Assembly (NCBI GenBank): GCA_022575985.1
Contig: JAKSXM010000288.1
Location: 6,289,501-6,353,500, forward strand
From: Anagrus nilaparvatae
Lineage: Eukaryota; Arthropoda; Insecta; Hymenoptera; Mymaridae
Length of the DNA stretch: 64,000 nucleotides
Direction of reading: 5' to 3'
The first letter of the stretch is position 1. Every line of letters starts with the position of its first letter. Position numbers and translations under genes: made by a program. Below the pieces are notes generated by a model. The model was not told the DNA's origin. It did no database searches and saw nothing but the letters and a program-made list of their open reading frames with translations. Positions 35,629 to 46,134 of this stretch are shown one piece after another.

Positions 35629-35926
35629 ACAAATTTTTTTTTTTTTTAATTTAAATTCTTTTTTTTTTGTGAATGTTTTAAATGGAGATCTCATGATGTC
35701 AATTTTTTTTCCTCTTAAAAAAAGTGCTTAAATTCATAAGTGTATAAATACGTGAAATAATCAAAATATTTTTTAATAGTACATTACGTAACAAGTGCGT
35801 TAAAATTCATAATATAAAATATCAACTTTTTGCACGAGTTACATACAATATTTTTGTTTTTTTTTTTGTAATACTTACACAGTATTACAAAAAGATCTTT
35901 TGAATACAAAAAAAAAAATTAATAAT

Positions 35927-36005
35927 AATAAATTTTGTATATATAAAAATATTTTATAAATATACCTCTATCTCTCTCTCTATCTCTCTCTCTTTTTGTA
36001 ATAAA
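35927..36005 (+). promoter_or_regulatory. Candidate polyadenylation signals of cuticle gene 2
   Basis: AATAAA occurs at 35927-35932 and 36000-36005, about 300-380 nt after the stop codon, matching the 3' UTR length inferred for the first cuticle gene. Confidence 0.45.
35967..35993. repeat. (TC)n microsatellite
   Basis: Interrupted CTATCTCTCTCTCTATCTCT run in the 3' region of cuticle gene 2. Confidence 0.85.
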
Positions 36006-36009
36006 ATAC

Positions 36010-37465
36010 TTAATTAATAATTAATTAATTATAATAAAAATGTTATACATAAATTGCAATATATTTTTTATTTTACAAAAAAAAAAAATTTTATATATAA
36101 ATAATATATAGAATATCATCATAATATTATATTCATTATCATTAAATATGATCTTTTGATTACAAAATTTTTACAAAGATTTTTATTAAACGATCTTACT
36201 AAGATTACATTTGATTTTTTTTAGAGATGATATACAACTACAAAAGAGAATTATTTAACTTTATGTGTATTTAAAAAAAAAAATTATGTAAAAATAAAAA
36301 AAAAGTGTTGCAAATAATAATAAATGAAAATTTTATAAAAAAATAAAGTTTTTTGATTTATTACTTAATTCCTATAAAAATTTGATGATTAGAAAATAAG
36401 AAAATGAAGATGACTGACGACGACGTCCTTGTTAAATAAAAAAATTATTGAAAGAATTATGCAAATTAATAAAAAATTGCAGGTGTAATATCAAATACTT
36501 TTTTTTTTTTTATGAATGTGTCTTTTTAAGTATTAAGGAGAAAGATGAACTTTTGACTTGGTTTTGTAAGTGTATGTAATAGGTTATAAAGTATTTAAGA
36601 AGATTTATATTCGTTTATATTATTTTGTTGAATTCCTTGTTAAAATATATGTTTGATCAATGTTTTATTATACGAAGGTAAAAAAAAATATAAATAAATA
36701 TGTATGTATATAAAGAAACTGATTAATGTACTATTACACTATTGAATTTAGTGTATATGGAGTTTTTCAGGTGACTGTTTTAAAGATGATTTTTTGTTTG
36801 GTGTTTTGGATACCTAAAATATTTTTTGTTTTGATTAGAAAATTATTTTAAGAACAATTTTTTCTGACATGTTAATTTTGCCAAAATTACTATATAAGTT
36901 ATTTTTTGGTTTATTTTTAAAATAAGGTGTAAAGGCGTAACTAGGTCAAAATTACTTTTTTAATTACTTCATAAGATTTTTAAGAATAATTTGGAAAAGC
37001 ATCAAATTGAATGGATTCGGACAAATTTTGCGTGGATCATAATTTTTTGATAATAAAATTGCATTTCACCTGCAAATTGGTTATTAAAAATAAAATAAAA
37101 TATAAAATATATGAATATATATCAGATTTTGATTTCATTTACTAAATTTATAATAATAAACATATATGATTAAGATATTTTCAAACAATAATTTTTTTTT
37201 TTTCATTTCAAAAAGTTTTTATTGAAAATAAAACAATACATGGGACATTTAAGTTCGGCAATGGTATATAAATTTTATTACATTACCAAACCTGAAGGCG
37301 GTTCTAACATGCATTTAAACATATATTTTATATTTTTTGAATTAATTTTTACTTTGACACAAAAATATTGAGTCTGAAATAAATTTGAATGTCAAAAATT
37401 TGAAAAAAAACCTTATTTATACTAAGAAATTTTCGTAAAAATAAAGCCGAGAAATTACTTTTAAT
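36010..37465. other. Intergenic, no gene seen
   Basis: A/T-rich sequence with simple repeats. No open frame of protein-like composition precedes the retrotransposon remnant that starts near 37470. Confidence 0.5.
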
Positions 37466-37481
37466 CTTCGATATATTTAAA

Positions 37482-38905
37482 ATGATAGGGACTAGCCTCA
37501 GCAACACTAATAATCCATTAAAAAACACCTATTCAAATGCCAACGGGCTCAACAATAATTTAAAAGAACTTAAGTTGTTCATCCATAAAAATGAAATAGA
37601 TGTCATGACTATTAACGAAACTAAGTATACGGCAAGAAATTATTGCAAAATTCAACGCTACCTATGCTACAAACAAAGTAGACCACCAAAGAAAGACGAC
37701 AACGGTATAGTTAAAAAAGAAAATCCTGGTTAAAGAAACACTCAAACAGACAGAACTAAAAGCCCATTTCAACAACGAATTATTCGCAACAATAGGCATC
37801 AAAATTGGCAGCACATCATTATATACAGCTTATATCTCAGACAAATCACTGGATGCACAAATATTCTAAAGCATCTTCAATACTTGCAAAAAAGAAATCA
37901 TCATAGACGACTTCAATGCAAGGCATTCTTCTTCAGGCTTAAGGCATCTTGATTCAGACCACCTGCCTAGTATTCTTACGCTAAATATTAATAAGTACAG
38001 CAAAATCCCAAAAAGAAATTTCTTGATTATTCTAAAGCAAATTGGCAAAATTGGCTTAATTTTAGGAACTATAACAATAGTAATTTTAAAGTCCAAAGTA
38101 AATTCAGAAATAAAAAAGATATTAATATTTCAGTTAAAAATACCACTGAAATAATACAAAAATCTACAAATATGAATATACCTTCAATATCTTACCAACC
38201 CAAAATCAATGATTGCAATCCTGAAATAAGATGAAATTAGAAAGAGAAATAAATTAGAAAAATTATCCAAAAAACCAGTAATAATGAAATTGAAAGAGAA
38301 AGAAATAAAATTTCTAGAGAAATTAATAGTAAAATTGCTGAATTTGACAATCAAATTTGCCAAAAAGATTGGAAAAACTAACTCCATCTAACAACCCCTT
38401 GTGGAAACTATCAAAATATTTCACAAGACAAACTGATAACCGAATCCCTACACTCCAAAGGCTAATTTATTGGTTGATCAGTTTTATAAAGTCAATAAAT
38501 TAACTGAAGAATTTGGTAATAATGAAAATGATAAAAATGTTGAAAATGCCTTAAAAAAAATCAGTAAAGAAAAAATTGAATTAAATTCTATAAAATATTT
38601 ATACGCCCTATATTTACCTATGCATCAGCAGTAACACTTCAGATTCTAATCACTTAAAATTACAACGCATTGAAAATCGCGTATTAAAATTAATAACCGG
38701 TGCACCTATGTACACGACAATTGAACGCATACACAAAGAATTAAAAATTGAATACTTAAAAGAATTTACTGATAACTTAAGCAAATTATTTTACGAAAGG
38801 GGTAAGATGTGCCAGTATGATTTGATCAAGAGATTAGGTTTATATGACTACGATCCCTTGAAAAAGCATGCTAGACCCAAAGGCTTTTTGTTTATGAACC
38901 AATAA
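37482..38905 (+). pseudogene. Decayed Jockey-like non-LTR retrotransposon (EN and RT ends)
   Basis: The 5' part reads as an apurinic-like endonuclease start: NANGLNNNLKELKLFIHKNE, then IDVMTINETKYT. Downstream, in other frames, come IIIDDFNARHSSS and HLDSDHLPSILTLN, the SDH motif that ends this endonuclease. The 3' part reads LKLQRIENRVLKLITGAP and ELKIEYLKEFTDNLSKLF, then YDPLKKHARPKG, the usual C-terminus of Jockey-clade reverse transcriptases. The catalytic RT core is missing and stops and frameshifts are frequent, so this is an internally deleted relic. No poly-A tail or target duplication was recognised. Confidence 0.8.
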
Positions 38906-39401
38906 ATCTCTTTTATCTTTCAAATAGCAGTCATTTTTATAAAATAATTTAACCCAGCTCTTTTTAAGGTCTTTCTTTTAAGAAATTTCTTATAAACTTG
39001 CAGCTTAAAGTTTTCCATTGATCTTACTCCTACACCTATATACTGATTTAAAATTGTCATGCTAAATTTTTATAATTTTTTCCCCACGTGGATTTTTTTA
39101 ATAGTCATGCATCAATTAACCGTCATGAAAACCTATACTCAGATTCGTGATAATGCTCTCCGAGTAACTCATGCTTATTCCTCTAAATCAAGACAATTTG
39201 GTTGTTTCAATTGGAGAGAAAGGAGCGAAGAGGGGCTCTTTTCTTCCTAAATAAAAAAAAAAAGCAAACTGACATTGTTACATAAGAAAGGTACATTAAG
39301 TTTCTTACTGATGATTTCATCCAATATATTGGTGTGAAATACCAGTTATGTACTATTGTTAAAAAATAAGAAATATTTATTTATTAAAATCTTAATAATG
39401 T

Positions 39402-39650
39402 ATTTTAGCTTTTGGTTGAAAGCTAAAATATAAAATAAAAATGATGTCATTATAATACAGGGTAAAAAATGATCGGTACGTCCATCAAAAGTGAATTAAT
39501 TTTATAATATATTGTAATTAGTGATTTTTATGTATTAATTCGGCTCTGAAGCTGAGGACGGACTGATTATAAAGATTACTTAATTTAATTTAAATCAATC
39601 ATTTTTTAATTTAAACTACCTATAATGGGGCGTGTAATCAATAAATTTTT
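39402..39650 (+). repeat. Solo arm homologous to the 850-3121 element
   Basis: TTTTAGCTTTTGGTTGAA is followed by AGCTAAAATATAAAATAAAA, TATAATACAGGGTAAAAAAT and ATTTAAACTACCTATAATG. The series matches about 1070-1310 in the same order, although the minisatellite portion is reduced to one copy. It is a relic of the same family. Confidence 0.7.
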
Positions 39651-40596
39651 GATAAATTAACACACGGAAGATCTTCTTTTCTTTGTTTTGATAAGTATAG
39701 CAACTTAAAGGAAAAAAATTGCTCAAAAAATTGTTATTTACCTATTTTTATAGGTCAATCTATTTATATTTTTATATAAATTTACTAATTTTAGTATTAT
39801 ATTTTGATTTTTCCATATGTATAAAAAAATTTTTATTAATAAAAAATGTTTTTTTTTTTATTGACATTCTTTAAAAAGGATTCACAAATATAAAATAGGT
39901 ATATATCTATAATATAAAAGTTTTTAATTTATTAGTCATTTTGATAATTATTTGCTTATTTCATGTACATTTTAATATAATAATGATAATTAAAAAAAAG
40001 AATAATTACATGAAAAAATAAATACCACAATAAAATATAAAATAAAAATTGTCACTTTATTTCTAATAAATTTTTATTTTAATACTGTGTGTGTATTTTT
40101 ATATATATTTATATATACGTATCGTTCATTAAAAATAAACAATTGTGATAATGTAAACTAGTTAATATAATAATTAAATCTTTATTAATGTTTTTTTTTT
40201 CTTAATTATATACCTAGTATGAATAAGATGAAAAATTTACCTTCGAAATTAAATTATTGCATTTTCAGAAAAATAAAATAATCACATATGCATGGAGTAA
40301 TTCAGGTAATTTTGCTTTATAATTATTGAGAATATTTTCAGCCTTGCAAAAAAATAATACTAGATTAAAGACACAGAGTTGTACTAAATAGTTATATCTC
40401 AAAAAAAACTTTATACATTTTTGAAGAAACGTCAGTTTTAAATAAAAATTTAATTGAATACGTAAAAAGTAGTGCCAAATCAAACAAAATGAATTTTCGT
40501 AAGATTTCTCTATATTTTAAAGATGTTTCATATTTTCAAAAAAAAATTTTCAAAATTTCATTTTTCCCGAAAAACAGTAAAAATTGAATATTGAAA
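39651..40596. other. AT-rich DNA flanking the Harbinger element
   Basis: No gene recognised. The open frame at 40265-40483 has no identifiable features. Confidence 0.5.
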
Positions 40597-40972
40597 TAAA
40601 GGTACGTTTACATAAGGCAATATATTGCTGCAAAGTGGGCAGAGCTAAAACATTGCGGCAATATTGTTGAACTTTTGAACAATATTGCTCAGGAACATGT
40701 GTTTACAGGATAAAAAGCAAAGCATGAACGATAAAAAGTACTGCTTATAATTTTTTGTGCATGAAATTAAATTATATATTATTAATTGATTAAATTAAGA
40801 AAATACAAAAATAAAAAAATAAAGGTTAGTATAAAATTAATTTTTATATTATAAAATACTAATGCCAAATTAAATTATAGGTTATCTAGTAGGATATATA
40901 ACAACTTATAGTCTAAGCGTTTTCATAAATTGCAAATTTTGGACTAAAATTTCTGTTTTTAATAATTCAATA

Positions 40973-42370
40973 ATGAATCAACAGAATTTATTTGAAGCAA
41001 ATTCGTCTTGTTTAGAAGGTCATCAGGTTGAATTTACATGTGGTTTATGTGAAAAAAATTTTTTTTTTGAGGATATTTTAAGGCACTGGTGCATAATAAA
41101 ATATAATTCTTGCCCTGGGCAAGTATATATTGACTACAATATAAAATTCTTTTACCTATTAACAGGTAAACATTTTTATATTAAAATTATTCACAAAAAT
41201 TAATTAAAAAACTTTTTATAGATGACAATTGTCATTATATAAATGTTTAGTTCAACGAAAACATTACTTTATGTAAGAAAAATATTTCTACGGGTTAAAT
41301 CTTTACATTGAATCTCGATGATTCAATTTTAGACAATATTAGCGATGATGAGATGTCCTTAATTAACAATAACGAGGTAAAAAGTACAAAGGGTAAAAAA
41401 AGGAATGCATCGGTTACAAAGAAGTCTAAGACAAGTACTGCTGGTTTATGTGCTGATGATGAAAAACAAGAATTCAATTTGAATTTTACGGATGAAAAAC
41501 TCATGTCAGCGATAAGTGAGCAACCGAACATTTTCAATTTTAAGTTAAAGCCAAATAGGGATCAAACCCAAGCTGCACGGAAAGCAGTAACTAATGAAAT
41601 ATATACTGGAAATGAAGGTAATAAACATTTATTTTTACAATTAATTGAAAAAATTATTTACAGGTTAAATTTTACTTTAGACTTATTTGACAAAACTTTT
41701 TAAGCTTTAATGCAAAAAGCAAAAAATAGATGGAGAACATTAGGATTGCGTATGGCCAATACCGTGGACAATTAAGAAAAGCGAAAGTAAGCGGGGCTGC
41801 TGCTATAGCTGTGAAAGAGTATAAATATGCTAAACTTTTAGGTTTTTTGCATGACACTGATTTACAAGCCAAAGCTACAAAAACGTCCGCTGAAGATGGC
41901 TAGTCTATTGAAAGTGCAGAAAAAAAAGCAGATTCAGAAAATGTAGATCCAAATAATGATAATAATAATGTGGGGTTAAAAAGAATTTTGTACCACGAAT
42001 CAGATGGTCCAAGTGAGTAACAATAACGTTTGAAAAAAAATGAATACTTTTTTTTTTTAATTTAATATAAATTTTGTTTTTTTAGAAAAGAAAATAAGTA
42101 TAGAAGAAGCTCTTAGTGACATAGCAATGGCTCTGAAAAATAATCAAATTGAAATAAAAATACCTGATTTATCAAATATTGGATCTACTTTAAATTTACC
42201 TCCACCACCACCTCCTGATGGAGTATCAGGGTTTTTGATTTAGCTAGAAGATGATCTCAGAAAATTAAATGAAGAGCAAAGAACTGATAACATGTTCAAA
42301 ATCGAAATGTTAATGTATCATGTTAAGACTGGAAAGCCAATGCCATCTCCTTTTTTTTTTAAATTAGTAA
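40973..42370 (+). pseudogene. Harbinger second protein (MADF/Myb-like), broken
   Basis: DNA-binding partner protein that normally brings the transposase to element ends. Visible pieces in order are listed here. A first exon from ATG 40973 has a Cys/His cluster CGLCEKNFFFEDILRHWC. A MADF/trihelix-like segment (41308 on) reads FTDEKLMSAISEQPNIFNF and continues after a probable intron as AKNRWRTL then RIAYGQYRGQL. An acidic Asn-rich linker follows. After a GTGAGT donor near 42013 and a TTTTTAG acceptor near 42085 comes KISIEEALSDIAMALKNNQ, a PPPPPP stretch, and a C-terminal BESS-like LEDDLRKLNEEQRTDNMFKI. Breaks: TAA at 41701, a one-base frameshift near 41740, TAG at 41901 and TAG at 42241. The superfamily assignment rests on element context as much as on this protein. 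Confidence 0.75.
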
Positions 42371-42554
42371 AAATAAAAAAAAAAAGTTTATGTAAGTTTA
42401 ATATTTTTAGTAACGTCTAATATTTTAAACGAGTACAAAGGTGTATTACAGTATTTTAAAATGTAAGATTGTATTGTATGTTAAGACTAGTTAGTCAGGA
42501 GCTTAAGCTTCGTATAGTCAACTAAAAAGTATTACAATTTGCTAGTCTGTAACG

Positions 42555-42680
42555 TAAACTGTCAGGTTGCTTTGCATATATTTTCAAGCAAAATTTGTAC
42601 CTTAAGTATATGTAATGTAATTTATCTGGAAAATGAAACATGCAAGGAAAATTCAAGCAGACCAATCTAACAGTATAAAA
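42555..42680. repeat. Small inverted repeat inside the Harbinger element
   Basis: ACTGTCAGGTTGCTTTGC and (reverse) ACTGTTAGATTGGTCTGCTT enclose about 90 bp between the two genes. The motif resembles the ends of the 3397-3790 foldback and may be a small nested insertion. Weak. Confidence 0.4.
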
Positions 42681-42994
42681 GTAATCAAGAAATATTACCT
42701 TGACTTATTTAGTAAAATTAATTTATCTTATTAAAATGTAAGCTTTTTTATAGGAATGATAATTATATTAGAAAAAAAAGGCACCAAAATTTACTTTTTA
42801 TATAATTAATAATTTAACATAAATTTCATTTAATATTTAGCAATAATAATGTTAAAAAAAAGAGCAATAAGTAAATGTTTACTTATAAACACATAAACAA
42901 TAAATAATTAAAGCTACAATTTATTGTAATGATTCATTAAAAGTATACTCTTATTTTAATTAAATATTAAATAAATTCATTAAAAAATTATATT

Positions 42995-44310
42995 TTATAT
43001 ATATCTACACTGCCAATCCAGATCTCCATCCGTGCCAAAATAACCACAAAATTGCTCACGAATATTGAAAACAATATTTGTATAGGAGTTACCAGAAACC
43101 TTTGTAATATCTTGTAACGCACCTGCGTGTAAACTTCTCCAACTTCCATTAATTACGTTACCTGATGGGCCTTCTCTATAAACATCATGAGGATTTACAT
43201 GTAGCAGATTTGAATTTTTGAAATCATTTATGCGTAGAAAGTTATGTAAACAAACTGTAGCTTGTACAATACTTTCTACAGTTGATACATTAGCTTCAAT
43301 GGGTTTTCTGAAAATTCTCCATTTGCTTGTGAGTATGCCAAAAGAATTTTCTATAAGCCTTCTCGCTCTGCTCAAACGATAGTTGTAAACTCTGCGTTCC
43401 AAGTTTAAATTATTTCTTGGGTAAGGCTTCATCAGGTAATGTTTTAATGGAAATGCTTCGTCCCCTACTAAGACGTAAGGAAATTTGTAGCTGTTTCTAT
43501 TAACTATTTGAGTAGGTGGAGGTACATTCATTTTATTGGAGTCAAATTTAATACCTTAATATTAGCGAATTTTTGAAAATTCCATCATCGCTTCGACGCC
43601 CATAAGCTCCAATATCAACCATAATAAATAAATATTGTCCATCGCACATTGCAAGAAGCACAATATTATGAGAACCTTTATAGTTGTAGTACTCCGACCC
43701 AGCATTATCTGGACCCTAAAATAATTAAAATATTTTTTTAAAGTTTGTTATGTATTTTAAAATAATTCATAATATCCTACAATAACTTACTTCAATAATA
43801 ACATGTTTTCCATCAATGCAACCAATACAATGAGGGAACTGCCACAATATAGAAAAATGATCAGCAATTTGTAACCACTTTTCCATACTTATTCTCGAAA
43901 AAACAATTGGCTTCAATTTTGACCAAATAACAGAACAAGTTACCCTAATAAAGGAACTCACAAAAGAAACAATTGAGCTTGCTAGATTAATTGTAAATAA
44001 TAAGTATTTAGTAAGCTCAATTATAAATACCTTAAGTTCAGACATAATCTTTCAGCAGCTTCTATCGCATTTCTTGATTTTGAGCATTTTGTTATATCTG
44101 GACCAACGATATTAAATAATTCTTCAAACTTTGTTCTTGTCCTTTTAAAATAATTAAAAAAACTTAAGTCCTCCAGACTTGGTAAAAGAGCATTGTAAAA
44201 TCTATGATCATCGTGCAATTCAAGGAATGTTTTTCCTGTATTATCTCTCTAGTACTAATAAAGTGCCTACATAGGCAGCTAATTTTCTTTTTTTATAAAT
44301 ATTTATTGCA
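42995..44310 (-). pseudogene. HARBI1-like DDE transposase, frameshifted
   Basis: Transposase of the DDE_Tnp_4 type. The N-terminal part reads LSFFNYFKRTRTKFEELFNI, VGPDITK and ERLCLNLRYL (44218-44021). Next comes RVTCSVIWSKLKPIV with WQFPHCIGCIDGKHV, carrying the first catalytic Asp (to about 43790). A GTAAGT intron (about 43718-43790) is followed by [19 protein letters not shown] and [12 protein letters not shown]. The C-terminal 178-codon frame (43531-42995) has LVGDEAFPL with the second Asp and RARRLIENSFGILTSKWRIF with the catalytic Glu. The triad is preserved, but one-base shifts near 44245, 44030 and 43555 separate the segments. The enzyme is therefore dead in this copy. Confidence 0.88.
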
Positions 44311-44679
44311 CCAGCCACTGCAGTTAAATAAATATTTGATACCATAGAATTTAATAATGACACTTTCTTAGAAGTATTAGTAAATTTTATACCACTGCAC
44401 ATAATTTCTATAGTATGACATATTTTATTTTAATATATATATATATATAATAAGTATATAAAAAATTGTTGACATTATTAATTAAAAAATGTTTTAAGTT
44501 ATTTAAATTTTTAAACTGCAGATTTTTTTTTCTCTGACTTTGTTTTGCTGACATATAAGGTTAGAATAGAAATGTTTATAAACAAAGGGGTGGAACAAAT
44601 AATATAACTGCAATATATTGCTTTATGTGTAAACGTAACTTAACAATGATATCTGAGCAGAAAATTTGTATCTTTAATT

Positions 44680-44937
44680 TCTCTTATAACATCAAAGTAG
44701 AGACTAAAATAGATAAAAATAATGATACTTTTCTAAATAAAAAAATCCTAACCAATAATTGCAGAAAAACCGATTGGAACCCAATATTAAAAATGCATGA
44801 CCCTGAACTTTCTACTAACGAGCTAATTATTTTAATTCATAGCTCAATAAATAACGCTACAAGAAAATTTAATTTAAAAAAATTAAGTAAAAATTTACTC
44901 TTGGGTTACACCAGCAATCTTAAAATCAATAAAAACT
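44680..44937 (+). pseudogene. Jockey-like LINE fragment (EN-RT linker)
   Basis: The frame contains KTDWNPILKM, LSTNELIILIHSSINNATRK and a short tail. This pattern is typical of the region between endonuclease and reverse transcriptase in Jockey-type elements. AT-rich composition like the 37.5 kb relic. It begins just after the Harbinger right-hand target duplication and stops before the GC-rich LINE relic at 44968. Assignment is tentative. Confidence 0.45.
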
Positions 44938-44967
44938 AAAAAAAATTTGTTCAAGAACGAATGCTTT

Positions 44968-45870
44968 CAACGCTCTAGACTCGGTAACAGCTTTCTCGAA
45001 GCTGGTACGCGAATGCAAAACTTCGCTAAACACTCTCGGTAGTCGGTACAAAATCACGCTTTACTGGGTACCCGTTCACGTGGGCATACCAGGAAATGAG
45101 AAAGATGACTCTATAGCTAAGAAAGGTACTAAGATAGCAGTCTCAACTGCCATCATCGGAACCCCTTGGTGTGAGGTTGTGTCAGCTATCTCTGACTTAA
45201 TGGGTAGGGAGAACGCAACGGAGTAGACGGAATCAAAGGGAGCCAGGCAGTCCAAAAGGGCCCTGGGTACCTCTCCGATCTACGAGTAGCGTGACGAACT
45301 ACTGAATATGAATAGAATCTAAACTCGTGATGTGGTGGGCTGGATAACGGGACACTCCGTATTGAACCATTACAGATGGGGAAACAAAAACGACATTCGG
45401 AACTGCAGATACTGCGATGAATCGGCAGAAACCACCGAACATCTGATCTGGACTTGCCCAGCGCTGGAGGAACGACGTAGACGGTGCCTCGAGTTTTCAC
45501 TAACGAACACCAAAGATGTTGGACCATTGAAACCTCAGAGCCTAGTGAGTTTCATAAGGTCACTCGGCCTTGAGGGCTTCATAGGAGGGCGGATACCATC
45601 TGAGGGGGAATCCTAAGGTGAGCCTGCAACAGTTACACCCGAACTGTGATAAGAACTTGGTAACATATTTCTATGGGCTATGCCTAAAGGTCTATGTGCG
45701 CCCTGATCGATGCCCATAACTGGGGAACCTGGAGCTGGTTCATTGCCGGAAGAACCTGATGGGGGTTATTCTGACATCTGTTCCGCATCGTATGGAACCA
45801 GGTCTGGACTTCCCAACAGAGACAAGATTTCTGCAGGTTGTCACTTCTGTGACACTAACACACAAGGTAG
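44968..45870 (+). pseudogene. 3' part of a GC-richer LINE (RNase H and zinc-knuckle tail)
   Basis: One reading frame runs from 44969 to TAA at 45614-45616 with three internal stops (TAG near 45223, TAG near 45286, TAA near 45321). It shows the end of an RNase H domain (YKITLYWVPVHVGIPGNEKD, then SIAKKGTK), then TGHSVLNHYRWGN and the cysteine motif CRYCDESAETTEHLIWTCPA. This is the normal order at the C-terminus of I/Jockey/R1-type LINEs that carry RNase H. An untranslated tail of about 250 bp runs to the CACTAACACACAAGG word. Base composition is much less AT-rich than its surroundings. 5' truncated and inactive. Confidence 0.85.
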
Positions 45871-46105
45871 CAATTAAGCAGTTATTAGCTTAAAAATATT
45901 ATATTAAATATTATTAAAATATATTAGCTTAAAAATTCTTGATATTGATGCTAAAAATTTAACTTGGAAGATCAATAAAGTATTATTTTCCTAATTTTGT
46001 TTTAATCTATGAATAATTTTAGTCTTACTTTTCTAGTCAGAATAGTTATTTTCATTAAAAAAAAAAAAATAATTAAATAAAAAAATTTAAAATTGTTTAA
46101 AATAT

Positions 46106-46111
46106 TTTATT
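46106..46111 (-). promoter_or_regulatory. Candidate polyadenylation signal of the CHK-like kinase gene
   Basis: On the minus strand AATAAA lies 24 nt after the stop codon of the kinase gene. Weak evidence on its own in such AT-rich DNA. Confidence 0.4.
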
Positions 46112-46134
46112 TTCAAAAGATGTGCTATATTACA

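Larger units (their letters stand above)
40600..44640. mobile_element. PIF/Harbinger transposon, 4.04 kb, both genes decayed
   Basis: The ends AGGTACGTTTACATAAGGCA and (reverse) AGTTACGTTTACACATAAAG are inverted repeats, continuing through CAATATATTGC (about 30 bp). TAA is present as a direct repeat immediately outside (40597-40599 and 44641-44643), the signature target duplication of this superfamily. Inside are the two expected genes in convergent orientation: a MADF/Myb-like DNA-binding protein on the plus strand (40973-42370) and a DDE transposase on the minus strand (42995-44310). Both carry stops and frameshifts, so the copy is structurally complete but inactive. Confidence 0.9.

Noticed and set aside
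39059..39250. 63-codon frame with Cys and Trp
   Set aside because: No conserved motif, and it lies in the 3' region of the decayed Jockey-like element.
45186..45527. 113-codon frame on the minus strand
   Set aside because: Antisense shadow of the RNase H LINE relic, whose plus-strand protein motifs are clear.
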